From Elymus sibiricus (taxonomy: Eukaryota > Streptophyta > Magnoliopsida > Poales > Poaceae), in the NCBI GenBank assembly GCA_039707655.1, contig CM077667.1:155724642-155788641 (forward strand): a DNA stretch of 64,000 bases, in the 5' to 3' direction. Under the pieces are notes generated by a model that saw nothing but the letters and a program-made list of their open reading frames with translations, was not told where the DNA came from and searched no databases. Both the position numbers and the translations under genes were made by a program. Below are positions 10,990-23,494 of the stretch, piece after piece. Positions within the stretch are counted from its first letter, which is position 1. Each line of letters starts with the position of its first letter.

Positions 10990-13900
10990 CTACTCATAGA
11001 AGTTCTCTCGCGAACACTGTGCCTCTATTGCCCGTGCACCCTCCATCACTTCGGAGAAGTACCGCTCGGGGCGCCTATGCTCTTTTCCTGGAGGTGGAGG
11101 AGCAGTAGCTACCTTCATCGGATCCAGCCCCGGCCAGTGCACCCTGGCCTTCGCGAATGTCATCCTGGCTCCTTCGATGCAGGAAGACCGCCGCAGTGCG
11201 TTGACCCGAGGAGTAGCATCGCTGAGCTTCTGCACCAGGCCGAAGTAACTGTCAGGCAATGGCTCTTCGGGCCATAGCTGGATATAGAGATCCTTCATGG
11301 CCGGTTCTACCATCCGGTGCAGTTCCATCAGCTACTTCAGCTGCTCCACAAGGAGAGGAGTGCGCTCAGGGGCTTCGAATTGTGCCCAGAATATCCGAGC
11401 TTCATCTCCTTCTCCCCGCGAAGCATTGAACTGCTTCGCGTCCGCCGAGCTCTTCTGGAGGTCCGAGCAGGCGCCTGAGGAAGGCCATACTTGGGTAAGC
11501 AACTCGAACTTGCTGTCTCCGAAGATACACTGCAATGAATACAGCTTACCATCCATGATAGCTCTGGCTTGGCGGAGCTCCTCTTCAAAGGACCGCCTAT
11601 CCACCCGTTCCTTTTGGAGATCGGTTTTAAGGGTGGATAGTTCGGCTGCTAGTTCCTTGCCCTTCCGCTCCAGGTCCTCGCATTTTTGCCTGGCGTCCTT
11701 GAGCTCATGTTGGATTTCCTCCACTCGAGCCTCGTGCTTACCGCTGGTGGCCCTTAGGGCGGAGAGCGCGGTGGCCGCTTCTTTGGCCGCCACCTTCTCT
11801 ACAGCAGCCTCCTGCTTCGCCTTCTCAAGCTCGGCCTTGAGCTTCTCTATCTCCTTCTCCGAGGCTGCGTAAACAGTAACACATATCAAATACCGCACTG
11901 ACAGTACGGAAATGTAGAATTCGGATATTCTAATCCGGCTTACCTTGCGCCTCATCGAATCTCTTGTTCAGAGCGTCAAGCTCGTCTTCGGAGCTCTTGA
12001 GCTTCCGATTTAGCTCGTCCAGCTCGGCAGCCCTGACAGCGGCCACCGACGACGAAGCTGGTACACAACGAAACCATATCACGTTATATGGGTTTGCTCC
12101 CTTCGAACTATCATAAAAATGATCCTGTGTACGGTCTTTAAAGGGCTATTGGAGCTTCCCAGAGGCATATTTTCTAAACACATTGTTCGGATGCTGGTCT
12201 ATATTTGACCCCCAGGTAAGTTTTTTCAAAACTCAACTGGGGCTCGGGGGCTGCCATGTATACAATCATAACTCACAGAACATAATATTTCACAAAATAA
12301 AGCATTCTATGGCTTACCTGAAAGCCCGTCAGGAGACCACTGAAGGCCTCCTTCAGTCCGCTGTCTACGGAATGAATGCTCTGCAATACCGCACCCATAA
12401 GGATGCGGTGCTCCCCGGAGATGGAGGCGCTTGACAGAGCCTCCCCCATAGCTGGCCATCCTTGAGTCGATGGCGCTGGCGGAGATTGGTTAGCCCGATC
12501 TCCAGCTGGGGATTGAAACGGCACCTCCGGAGGCGTGCTGCGCTCCGGAGACGGCCTTGGAGATGATCGGACGTCTTTTCATCCGGTCCCCTCAGTATCC
12601 AGGAGGGGTAGGTCCTCTCGGTCTTCGGCGGCCGAGGCATCAGCCTCGGCCATTACATCGTCGCCCCCACCACCGGTGTTCGGCTCCAAAGGAGCTTGCT
12701 GGGACGACACCTCCATGGTGTCCTTCATGACGTCTAAAGGTGTGGGGTGCGACGCATTCCCGCTCTTCGCTAGTTCGGCGGCAGGGGTCTCCCCATCCGA
12801 GTCTTGATCGGCGGGGAGGACGCGTGGTGGGCTACAAGTTGATAGGCGCTCACATGTCAATAAAACATTCAAAATCAAGCACTGATGGCTCAGTAGGTCC
12901 TCGGATCCTTACCTTCGAGGTGGGGGCTTAACCCTGAGGGTCCTTCATGGAACCCTTTCAAAGTCCTCGGACTCGGTGTCCGAGTCCGAACTATCGTCGG
13001 ACGACACCACTTGCATTCGACGTGCTTTCTTCGGGGCGGGAGGAATCACATCCTCTGAAGCGTCCGGTGACGCCGCCCTCTTTCCTGTGAGGGAGGAATC
13101 GCCTCCCCCCTCGACCTCATGCTCCTCCTCTTTATTCGAGGAGGCATCGGTTTCTTCGGATTCAGCCTCTGGTTGGTCCTCGGTGCGCAGGACTGCTCGG
13201 CCTGTTTTCTTCTTTTCCTTCTTCTCTGGCGTCTTGTAGGGCGCCACAACGAGCATCTCCAACAACAGCGGAGACTTGGTGTCTTCAGGCTGTGGAGCCG
13301 GACACTTGATGCCCTTGGCCTTGCTCAACCATTCCTGCAATGATGATCGGAAAATACTTAGGCTTTCTTTAGGGAGGCGAAGCCAATCGAATAAAGCTAT
13401 ACTATACCTTGGAAGGGGGCTTAGCAGCGCTCGAGCCCTTGTCTTCCTTCTTGCCTGGCCAGATCTTCTGCGCCTTGAACAGTGCCTTCCATAGTTTCTC
13501 CCATGTAGATCGGAAGAGTCGACGAACTGTAGGATCGTCGTCAGTCCGGTAATCCCACATAGGAGAACTCCGGCGCTAGCAGGGGAGGATGTGCCGCCGA
13601 ACCATGACCTGGACCACGTTGGTCAGGCCGACTCCACGCTGTAGGAAGGCGATGCCCCTCTGCAGGTCCTCGACCTCGGTTTCCGACCCCCAGTCGAGAC
13701 CCTTTCTGACCCATGAGGTCAATCTGGTCGGGGGGACGGACCTGAATTCGGCAGGAACAGTTCCGCATTCAGTAGGAACAGTTCCACCCTCCTCCTCCTT
13801 TGGCTCGGTGATGTAAAACCACTCTCTCTGCCAAGTTTTGATTTTGTCGATGAAGGTGCCGGATGGCCATACTGCGCGCGGAAGCCTGCCGATGAGTGCT

Positions 13901-14286
13901 CCGTCGCAGTCCGCATGTGCACCGGCGACGCACTTCGGCTTGATGTTGAAAATCTTGAGCCACAGTCCGAAGTGTGGCTCGACCCGCAGGAAAGCCTCGT
14001 AGACGATGATGAAGGCAGATATATGCATGAAAGAGTTCGGCGGGAGGTCGTGGAAGTCGAGCCCATAGAAGAACATAAGACCCCTGACGAAGAGGTGAAG
14101 TGGGAAGCTTAACCCTCGGATGAAATGAGGGACAAAGACCACCCTCTCGCCTTGTTTGCGGGTGGGGATCACCTGGCCCTCCTCTGCAGCGCGATAGAAG
14201 ACGTTGGCGGGGAGGTATCCGGCGTCCTTGAGTTCCCGGATGTCCTGGTCCGTGACCGTGGAAGCCTCCCACTTACCGCTGGCCAT
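10990..14286 (-). pseudogene. five-exon antisense gene in element C (gypsy-type 'transposase' domain plus coiled coil)
   Basis: Exons on the minus strand: 14286-13408, 13334-12913, 12831-12318, about 12057-11944 and 11864-10990. All introns have GT-AG ends (for example donors GTATAG, GTAAGG and GTAAGCC; acceptors TTGCAG, TTGTAG and ACGCAG). Splicing keeps one frame of about 935 codons, except that exon 4 appears to have lost one base at its acceptor. Exon 1 encodes the plant 'Transposase (putative) gypsy type' domain (PF04195-like; PHFIRGLSFPLHLFVRGLMF, FDIKTWQREWFYITEPK-like). Exons 2-3 are acidic and low-complexity. Exons 4-5 form a long coiled coil (LKAELEKAKQEAAVEKVAAK) and a conserved tail. 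In-frame stops: TAG 13576-13578, TGA in exons 2 and 3, and TAG near 11332. Exon lengths match D. Function unknown. Confidence 0.8.
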
Positions 14287-14400
14287 GGCTGAGCTCGGAG
14301 GAGGAAGAACGGAAAACCTAGATCTGGGCTCGGGAAGCTCGGAAGACTGGGGGAGCAGGGATGCGAAGGGGAGATGTGGATGAGCCTTGGGGTTTTCTTC

Positions 14401-14410
14401 CCCTTTTATT
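14401..14410 (-). promoter_or_regulatory. TATA-like box of the antisense gene in C
   Basis: The minus strand reads AATAAAAGGGG about 115 bp before the antisense ATG. D has CATAAAAGGGAG at the corresponding position (44317-44325), so the box is conserved between copies. Promoter function is inferred. Confidence 0.45.
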
Positions 14411-14846
14411 AAGAATTGTTGCCAGTTAGCCTCCCTCCACCGTGCCGTGAATCCCTCCACTTCCCGAGACGTGCGCGCCGTTGCACGCGCATGGTTAAAC
14501 ATATCCCGTGTGAAACGGAGCACGATCTGTGCATTGATGGATCGTGCTGATAAAGGTGGCCTCGAGCCGCGAAACGAGTCTGTACGACTGGCTCAGCGGT
14601 CGTGATGGGCCGCGACCTTTCGTCTGAAAGGTTGTCAGAAGAGCGCTATTAGCTCCCTGACGTTTGGACTTCAGGGCCGGGTTACACATGGTGTTCGGAC
14701 GATCTATGATCGGGTCGATTACACGTCGTCGGAGGCCGAACTAAAGGCAAGGCCGATTACTATCCGCAGAAAGGAACTCGCCTCGCAAGCCGAAGACTCT
14801 GATCATTTGAAGCAGCTGGAGCTTGGACCCTTGGCGTTGGAGGCTA

Positions 14847-14859
14847 GTTCGGGGGCTAC
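14847..14859 (+). other. polypurine tract of element C
   Basis: TTCGGGGGCTAC immediately precedes the 3' LTR. D has the same sequence before 44754. B2 and G carry GGGGGCTAC and GGGGGCTCC at the equivalent place on the minus strand. Confidence 0.65.
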
Positions 14860-15328
14860 TGAGGGAGTCCTGAATCAAGGGGTCCTCGGGAGGCCGACCT
14901 ATCTCGTATGGGCCGGACTATATGGCCGTTTGCCAGACACTGGATTGATCGAAGGCCCGGACTCCAGGAAGGAAGCTTCTAGAAGCACGGCATGTCCTTC
15001 ACGTTTAAAGTAGTAAATAGGCATGTTTATCCCTTCGACGTGTAACTGACCATGTGTAAACCCTAGGTACCCTCGGTGTCTATATAAGCCGGAGGGTTTT
15101 AGGTCGTAGACCAACAGAACTCATCTAGGGTTTAGTTGCTTGATCTCGAGGTAGATCAACTCTGTAATCCCCATACAATCAATATAATCAAGCAGGACGT
15201 AGGGTATTCCCTCCATAGGAGGGCCCGAACCTGGGTAAAACCTTGTCCCCTTCATCTCTTGTTACCGTCGATCCAAGTATCACAGTTCGGGACCCCCTAC
15301 CCGAGATCCGCCGGTTTAGACACCGACA
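14860..15328 (+). mobile_element. 3' LTR of element C
   Basis: 469 bp, TGAGGGAGTCC to GACACCGACA, with TATA TATATAA at 15081-15087 and a U5 hairpin at 15210-15222. It abuts element E sequence on the right (CCTGG would be the TSD; the partner copy is outside the window). Confidence 0.9.
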
Positions 15329-17834
15329 CCTGGCTCGTCGGTCGGTTGACCGAGTCTTCGAGTCGTCGAGTCGTCGAGGAAGAAGCAGGGGCAACTGGGA
15401 CTAAGGGTTCACTGGGGGTTCATTGATCAACCTATACTAAGCAGTTGATATGATTGCAGGTATGGTAGCAGTTTATCAAAAGCAGGCTATGCATCAGAAA
15501 TAGGAGCTAGCTAATATAGTAGCAAAATCTAATGCAAGAATGAGAGGGAAAGAAATGGGCGATATCGGAATGCTCAAGGGGGGGTGTTGCTTGCCTTGCT
15601 GCTCTGCGGCAAAGGCCTGATCGTCGGCGGTGTAGTCGTATCTGGCAACACCGTCAGTCTCGGGGTCTACCGGTAAGAAGAGGGGGGAGAAACAATAAAT
15701 ATAAAGCAGACAAATGCATCACGTTGCATGGCATGACAATATGCAGAGCTAGGTATGCACTAACGCAGTATTACATGTTGCAGACAGGTCGGAATAATAT
15801 CTGAGGATATTTTCCGGGTCTCGGGCGACTACCGGACAGATGATCCTAATGCTAAATTTCCATGTCCATCATGCTAGTAGCATGTGACAGATGAACAGAC
15901 AGTGTATTCGAATTCGTGGGATTTTTCTGATCAACTTTCATGTATAAAACTTTTTCATCCGAATTACAGATTAATTTCTATGATTTTTAGAAGTTTTAAT
16001 AATTTTCTGAAATTAACAGATTATTAACTAATTCGATAATTCCATTATGACATCATCCTGACGTCAGCACTGCGTCAGCAGTCAACAGTCTCGGTTGACT
16101 GGTCAAACCAGACATGTGGGGCCCCACTGTCAGTGACTCAGACTTAAACCAGACATAAATTAATCTAACCAGTGATTTATTAGTAGGTGGGTTCCATCTG
16201 TCAGTGACACATTAGAGTTAATTAACTATTTTCTTAATCTAATTACGTAATTAGTCCACTGACAAGGGTGGCCCACTTATCATACTCACATGGGGACTGG
16301 GACCCACCTGTCATTGACTTGGACCGAGTCCAGTTAGCAGGTTGACCTGGTCAACAGGTTGACCTGGTCAACAGGTCAACTGGGCCCGCGGGACCCAGCT
16401 GCCAGTGTCTCTGGCAGTGGCCCTGACCCGGCCACGTAGGCGGCGGTGGAGCTGGGTCGCCGGAGAAGCTCCGGCAAGCACTAGGAACCACGGCAGGGCT
16501 CGGGTTTCGCGTACGGGGCACCAAATCGAGCGCCGTTTCTTGCTATCGCGAGCTTAGGTTGCCGCCCCTTCATTCCGGCCTTCATGGCGAGCAATGGTGG
16601 CCTGTGGCAAGCGCTACGTCGATGGCGGCGAAGGAGCTTTCGGGCGGCGATGGCAGCAGGCAAACCAGCACCAAATCGAGCTAGCTAGCATGCGGCATCG
16701 GTGCTACGGTCACTCCGGAGCTCGCCCGTGGCACGCACGGGTGCTCAAACACACGCAGAGCTTGAGCTCGACCACAATGGCGGAGGACAGATCTCGGGTT
16801 CGATGAGAGCTAGCTAAGGCGAGCTACGAGGGCACAAGAGGCAAGGGAGCACGAGGAGCTTCTCACCGGCGATGATGAGAAGGCCTGGGGAAGCCGGAGT
16901 TCACGGGGAGTAGCGAATCGACGGCGGTGAGCTTCGGGGCCGGTGAGGGGGAACAGTCAATGGCGACGGCGTGGGAGGTCCCGGGGCTCGATGCACAGCA
17001 CGAGGAGGACGAGGAGGTTGGTGCGGAGCTCCCGGACCTAACGGGGAGGAGCGAGGTGAGGTGTGGCCATGGCTAGCCGGGAGCCACGGCGGCGGCTGCG
17101 CTCGGGCGTGGAGGGGGAGGACGACAGAGAGAGCGAGGGGAGGAACCAACGGGTCCAGAGGGGTGCGGGCGTTGCTCTTATCCAATCCGCGCAAGCCGCG
17201 GCAAAAGATCTAGCGCGAGGGGGCCCTGGCGAGTGCGCGCTCTCTCTGCCCGACAGCGCGACGGAGAGAGGCGGGAGGTAGGGGACGACGGTGCTAACGG
17301 GCCGGGCCTGGCACTGTAGCCCACAGGCTTGAATGCACAGGAGCCTTTTTCATTTTCTGCCCTTTTCTTTTTCTGTTTTATTTCATAGCTCCTGTTCCAT
17401 TTATTTCTAGCAACATTTTTCCACAGAAAAAATGTGTGGTATGGTCCAATAAATATATTGCAATATTCCACATGGCCACATCAACTTTGAGGAATTTTGG
17501 AAACTGTTTGCATTTTCCAATTGAATTTAGGAGCACTTTAAAATGCAAAATGGTGCTGTTATTGAAGGTGGGGTCCACACCATATGTTTGGTGATGTTGT
17601 GCTCCTTAACACCAATTGTTTTGTGATTTATCACAAGTGTGCAACATTTTTCCTTTGCTGTTTGCCAACTTATTTTATCACCATAAAATTCAATGCCCTT
17701 TTTAATGGAATTTGAAATGAGATCTGAATTTTCAACTTGATCATATCTTCTTTAGCAAAATGATTAGGCACTGATCATGGTCATCACTGTGCTTAATTAC
17801 AATGATCACTGTAGCCAAAATCCAGGGTGTCACA
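15329..17834 (-). mobile_element. long LTR fragment of element E
   Basis: About 2.5 kb with no protein-coding content. It ends on the right with CAGGGTGTCACA; on the minus strand this is an LTR start, TGTGACACCCTGG. Immediately after it the gag-protease frame of D resumes, so E had inserted into D. The left end was separated by the insertion of C. The AT-rich left part (15330-16300) contains a W-box cluster. A GC-rich block (16440-17290) has several overlapping frames on both strands, none with recognisable content. Orientation is inferred from the TGTGACACCC end only. Confidence 0.6.
16081..16381. promoter_or_regulatory. cluster of W-box (TTGAC) motifs in the E LTR
   Basis: Nine TTGAC/GTCAA cores occur in 300 bp (about 16081, 16095, 16102, 16314, 16342, 16350, 16359, 16367, 16375). 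Several are paired as near-perfect palindromes of the form TTGACCTGGTCAA, tandemly repeated with a 17-bp period at 16338-16380. WRKY factors bind TTGAC cores; activity here is inferred. Confidence 0.4.
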
Positions 17835-18092
17835 GTGTTCGCTCTCTTTAACACCGTTCCCCACTACGCATATCTGAAGCTCAAGATACCTGGCCCAAAG
17901 GGGGTCATCACCGTCAACGGCAATGCCGAACGCTTAATCCGGACTGAAGAACACACAATGGCTATAGCGGCCGAATTCTAGTCTGGCATCGAGGCACCAG
18001 GACCCAAACCAGGCGACAAGGTGCGTCAGGTGCGCAAGCAGGTCCGAGCACGACCCGCTCTTTCGAGGAAAACTCCTGATCATCACAAATAG
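17835..18092 (+). pseudogene. C-terminal end of the D protease frame
   Basis: 86 codons in one frame, homologous to C from about 9472 onward (PHYAYLKLKIPGPKGVITVN). A premature TAG lies at 17979-17981 directly after AAEF; the frame then runs to a TAG at 18090-18092. The upstream part of gag-protease was separated by element E. Confidence 0.8.
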
Positions 18093-18897
18093 GGACGCGT
18101 CCCCCACAGCACGACCTCGCTACCCATCAGGTACGTACCAAGAAGGCACAATTTCATGCGTAAAATACCATGGGTAGCTGTGGGGGGACACCTCATCACA
18201 ACATAGTGGTCGGTTCGACCAAACTACTTTCATCACAGCAGGCATAAAAACTCATGCAAGTCTCGGTGGTTTAAACATGTACCTCCCTCAAAGGTCTGTT
18301 CGCCAATTATAACCACCTTTAAAGGAGTACACTACTCTTCAAGAGCAAACGAATGGAGGCGCACAGGGATACGCCAAGGACATCAAACCGCAGATGAAAA
18401 GCCCCGATCGAACCTACCCTTTGTATACATTTGTTTCTAAAAATACCTGTAATAGTCATGCCCGCAATATGAATTGTAAAAATTCATAATATATAAACAT
18501 CATTTTTTATGGTCTGATCATGGCATTGTTTTTTTAAAGTGTTTTCCAACTCCCCGCCTCCGGAAACAAAACTGCTCGGTACATATCGGATGCAACCGGC
18601 TAATAGACCGGGGGGCTTGGCTATAAAGCTCGTCCCAAGCATCGTCCCAACATTGTTCTTCATATGTCCGGCATGTCGGATTTCTGCGTTATATGCATCG
18701 GTTCCTAATTATGTCTTAGGTCATAGGTTGGGTTGTCCCGGCTCCTATGCTTACCCTCTTACGTTCCGCTCGTTCGGCTAAAAGGGTCAAAGGAGAACCA
18801 CTACGATTGTATTTCCGGCTCGCTTGGTGATGTACCTAAGTGGAGAAAGCCGAAAACCGACCGTCATAATAAGCGTGAACCGGTCTGCAATCCGAGC
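18093..18897. other. non-coding part of element D
   Basis: Collinear with 9682-10560 of element C (shared blocks such as ATAGACCGGGGG and CCGCTCGTTCGGCTAAAAGGG). No conserved frame was seen. Confidence 0.6.
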
Positions 18898-18902
18898 ACA
18901 AG

Positions 18903-19306
18903 TGTCGGATTTCGGGCTCCGTAAAACCCCCAAGGTTCGAACACAGGGGCGTGTGCGAAGATCCCCTGCAGCCTCGCCCCTCCTAGGTTCGCTACTCGAT
19001 GGTCACAACGGCGAACTCGCACGATGACGAGGAAGAAGATGAACACGGTGGTTTACCCAGGTTCGGGCCGCTGCGAAGCATAATACCCTACTCCTGCTTT
19101 GGTGGATTGCCTCTCAGGGAGGTGTGGTGGATGGACTAATACAGTGGTGAGCGGCCTCGTGAGGGCGCTCGCGTGGTGTTCTTGGCCTTATGCTGCTTTG
19201 TGGTTCTGACGAGTGGTTGAGTCCAATCCCCTCTCTACGGTGCAGCCTAGCCTCTATATATAGCAGTGGTCTGGGTCCTCTTCCCTTATCGCAATGGCGG
19301 GAAGGG
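18903..19306 (-). mobile_element. B2 3' LTR, part 1 (left of L)
   Basis: 404 bp, TGTCGGATTTCGGG to GGCGGGAAGGG. It matches 39585-39988. A TATA-like CTATATATAG is at 19253-19262. The last five bases AAGGG are one copy of L's TSD. Confidence 0.92.
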
Positions 19307-22300
19307 TGTAACAGCCCGGGACCGACGCTCCAGAAGATTCCCCTTTTATTTCCTTTCTCGTCATCTGATTCGTTTTATTGTCGCATTCATCATTCGCATC
19401 ATCCGCATAGCATCGTCACTCGTTTTCGATAACTTGCATCCGTTCGAAGCTGCCGGTTCTCTCTGTTCGTGTCGTCGTCCTTTTCGAGCCCAACCACACA
19501 CGCACGCGCCCGCGGCATCGATAAAATGTTGTTTTCAAAAGTGCGTATAAAATATTCTCGGATTGGGTCGAAAGTTGGCATGCGGTCTTGTTATATTGTA
19601 GGTAGACCGCCTGCCAAGTTTCGTCGCAATCAGAGGTCGTTTGATACCCCAACGTGCGACTTTAGCAGGATCGCCATCGGTTAAATAGCGGACGTTTCGG
19701 TGTTTTAAAAAAACTTGCCGCCGGGCCACCATCTCCCTCTCTTCTCAGCCCACACCCCCTCTTCACAGCCCACTATCGCCCTGCTAGCCCCCCATCCGTT
19801 TCCGGCCGTCCGATCGAGATCAAACGGTCGAAATCGATGCAAAACCCCCTAACCCTAGCCCCCATTGTTATAAATAGATGCCGAGCCCTGCCAATTTTGG
19901 ACCTAGCCCTAACCCCTCCTCGAAATCCACGCCGCCGCCAGCCTCCCACCACCCAGCCGTCGCCCCTGTCTCCCTCCTCCCGCCTACAGGGCCCGCCCGA
20001 GCCCATCGCAGGCCCGCCGGGCCCGAAGCTTCGCTGCCGCCCGCATGCGCGAGGGAGACCGAGCTCCCTCTCCCCGTGCCCCGCGCCCAAGGCATCCTCC
20101 TCGCCCGCGCTCCTTGAGGCCCCATTGGTCGACCATCGGAGCTCCGGCGAGCCGCCGCCGGTGAACCCCTAGGTCGCCCTAGTTCCCCCCGGTTCCTCCC
20201 GTTTTTTCCTCCTCCTTCCTCCCCGTCTCACCTCTCTCTCCATCCCTCTGTTCTGTAGCAAGCCGACGCGCCATGTATCTGAAGCTCCGCTCGCCCCCGC
20301 CTCTGGACGTCGCCCCTGCCGCCGGGGATCATCGGATTATGCCGGTACCTACCGGATCTGCGCGCCCTGGCTCGCCTGCTTGCCGCCCATCGTCGTCGGT
20401 GGCCCGCGTGATTCCAGCGCCGCCACCTCCTGCTCGTGGGATCGAGTGAGGAGACGACGACTTCGCCTCGCCTGGGCCTCCTCCGTTCGCCTCGCCAGGC
20501 CACGCGAGCGCCCCTGGCCGCGCCTCCCCTCCAGCCCGCTCCGCTAGGCGCTCCACCGACCGACCCATGAGGCCTGGTGAGCACCGGAATCCAACCCATC
20601 GCCCCATGCGTTGTTTTGTTATCCTGTGCCCATGTGCTACTGTTGGACCTCGAGTCAGATTCAGCCCGTTAGTGTTTTTTTTTCTTGTCCAACGAATTTT
20701 GTAATTATCCACGAATTAATAGAATTGCAGAAAACTCCCTGTTTTTGAATTGCTAATATCTAATTAACCGTGCATCGTATGTAAAAACTTAATACATGAA
20801 AAATGCGTAGAATTTCGTGTAGATTCACAATACCCAACTTTCACACATGTTTAAAATGTTTATCTTGCTGTTTTCATTATTTGCGTGAATGCCATGCTAA
20901 AATGATTTATTTCATAACTACTAAACCGTAGCTCCGATTTTAATGATCCACATATGTAACTTGACTAGAAAAATGTGTAGAACAACATGGTGACATTTAT
21001 TTTGCTGTTTAACAACTCTAAAATTGTGTAATAGGCAGAACAGTACCGAAATCTTAATTTACATATCGGGACTTTCCGGAATTGTTATTCGTTGTTCCGG
21101 CCTCATTTAAACTTGCTTAGAATTCCATGTGGTTTCATAATATCTTGTTGCACCCATGTTTTGAAATGGTTGTGGTTCTCATCTTCATGCATTCTGCATT
21201 CATGCCATGCTAATCTTGCGAGTGTCATATCTTTTAGACTGTAGCTCCGTTTTAAATGTTCCATATATGTAAATCGACTAGAATGACGGGTAGAATCACA
21301 TGGTGCATTTTGTTTTGATGTTTAACAAATATAAAACATGATTAGTTCACATCTGGACCAATTTCGAAATTAACATATGGGGTCATTTCGGAAATGCTAT
21401 ATGTTGTTTCTGGCCTCATTTAAACTTGCCTAGATGGTAGTTTACTTATGCTTCACGTCTTGCCATGTTTAACAACATTTAATATTGTCGTGTACCTAAC
21501 GAGAGTGAACTAAATATTCGAATGTGGAGTTTCGTCAATATGCAACTCGTTGCATATTGAGCTTCACTTAATGTGTAGTACTTGATTGTTGTGATTGCCA
21601 TGCCTTGCATATTTAAACCGGACATGCATCATATTTGTTTGCGCATTATGTCATGCATTTCTTGTGGTGTACTCGTGTGTTGATTGTTTGTTCCGGATTG
21701 CTTCTTCTCGATAGAGTTCTAAAAGCGTTCGGAGTGTGAGGATTCGTTCGACTACGTTGGCTCGTCTTCTTCATGGATTCGTTCTTCTTCCAAGCGGGAT
21801 CTCAGGCAAGATGAACATTTCCTTGGATACCATTACTATCATTGCTATGCTAGATGTCTCGTTGCTATCGCTGTCTCGCTACCTACCACTTGTATGTCAA
21901 GCCTCCCAAATTGCCATGAAAAACCTCTAACCCCTCCACATCCCAGCAAACATTGTTTGGCTATGTTACCGCTTGCTCAGCCCTTCTTATAGCGTTGCTA
22001 GTTGCAGGTGCAATTGTTTCCATGTGTCAACATGGATATCCTTTTGTTATATCACAATATTATTGCTATTTGATTTAATGCACGTATATACTTGGTAAAG
22101 GGTGGAAGGCTTGGCCTTTTGCTCGGTGTTTTGTTCCACTCTTGCCGCCCTAGTTACTTGTGTACCGGTGTTATGTTCCATAAATGAGCGCTCCTAACAT
22201 GCTCGGGGTTGTTATGGGGACCCCCTTGATTTTCGTTTTTAGGATAAAACTTGTCTGTCAAGGCCCAACATTGGTACTACATTTGCCTAATAACTAATAA

Positions 22301-23477
22301 ACCTGCATAGGGAGTAATTAACCCGAGGATCTTTAATCAACAACCCGGGCCAGTGCTCCTCATGAGTGTTGGTCCAAACTAGAGCCGTGTGCGGGGCCAA
22401 CCCGGGGCAAGTCGGGAGATGTCTATCAGGCCACTGTATGCTGTGCTTATCCGGTCGTGTCCTGAGAACGAGATACGCGGCTCCTATCGGGTTCGTCGAC
22501 ACGTCGGGCGGTCTTGCTGGACTTGTTTTACCTTTCTCAAACGTCTTGTGCGAGAAATTCCGAAAATACTTTGGGCTATCTCGAGGTTGCGGTTTTCCAA
22601 TGGAATTGCCTAGGAAGATCACGAGATTCGTGGTCGAGGTTATTCCCGCTGCGTGTGGTTAGTTTGTGATGGATGAGTTGGAGCACCCCCTGCAGGGTTA
22701 AATCTTTCGGAAAGCCGTGCCCGCGGTTACGTGGCAACTTGGAAACTTTGTTTAACACCCGGTCATAGCAAACTTGAAGTAAACTAAAATAAAATACACC
22801 AACCGTGTGCGTAACCGTGACTGTCTCTTCTCGTGAGTCATTATCCGGGAGAGAACATGGTGGGGTTATGTTTGACGTATGTAGGTGTTCAGGATCTCTT
22901 AGAGATCATTACTGGTTCACGTCCGTTTATTCGACAATCATCCCCCTTTATTCTTGTACTCGTAAGTTAGCCACTCAAATAAATGCTTAGTGCTTGCTGT
23001 AGCCTCACCACTTAACCATACCTCACCCATTAAGCTTTAATAGTCTTGATACCCTTGGAAATGAGATTGCTGAGTCCCTGTGGCTCACAGATTACTACAA
23101 CAACAGTTTCAGGTACAGGTAATGCGATGATATGACGTGAGCGCGATGCTTTGTTTGATTTGGAGTTCTTCTTCTTCTTCATCATCGATCTAGGATGGGT
23201 TCCAGGCGGCAGCCTGAGATAGCAAGGATGGATGTCATTTTATCGTTTGTTTTCGTCCGTAGTCGGACCCTGCTCTTCTGTATGATGTTTGGATATGTTG
23301 TTGTATTGATGTGATATTGATGTAGCTTGTGGCGAGTGTAAGCCAGTTCCATATACTCATCTCTTCTTTACATGTACTTGTAATGATATCCATTCTTGCA
23401 AAACGACGAGATGCGCTTCTATCCCTGTCGAGGCCCTCGTGCCAAAATAAGGATAGGATCGCATCTTGGGCGTGACA
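19307..23477 (+). mobile_element. 5' LTR of L
   Basis: 4171 bp from TGTAACAGCCCGGG to GGGCGTGACA. A TATA box TATAAATAG at 19869-19877 sits about 560 bp in, leaving over 3.5 kb of transcribed R/U5. A GC-rich block at about 19900-20560 is followed by AT-rich sequence. The small frames in the GC block differ between the two LTRs and are not taken as genes. Confidence 0.9.
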
Positions 23478-23494
23478 AGTTTGTATCAGAGCCT
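23478..23494 (+). other. primer-binding site of L
   Basis: AGTTTGTATCAGAGCC directly follows the LTR end. It is complementary to the 3' end of initiator-methionine tRNA apart from one or two mismatches. Confidence 0.75.

Larger units (their letters stand above)
6029..15328 (+). mobile_element. element C: pol-less Gypsy element with antisense gene
   Basis: A plus-strand LTR element of at least 9.3 kb. The order is 5' LTR (first 7 bp lost to the B1 insertion), primer-binding site, gag-protease, 1.3 kb non-coding, a five-exon gene on the opposite strand, polypurine tract and 3' LTR. There is no RT, RNase H or integrase and no gap suggesting their loss; the same layout recurs in D. F (32553-36230) has the same 470-bp LTR and does carry RT, so C is best read as a non-autonomous derivative that relied on such relatives. 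C sits in the long LTR of element E. Confidence 0.85.

Noticed and set aside
16481..17281. ORFs in the GC-rich block of the E LTR
   Set aside because: Overlapping frames on both strands, no recognisable content, and inside a non-coding LTR.
19837..20712. ORFs in the GC-rich part of the L LTRs
   Set aside because: The two LTR copies give different frame lengths and differ by indels, and the proteins are low-complexity Pro/Arg/Ala.
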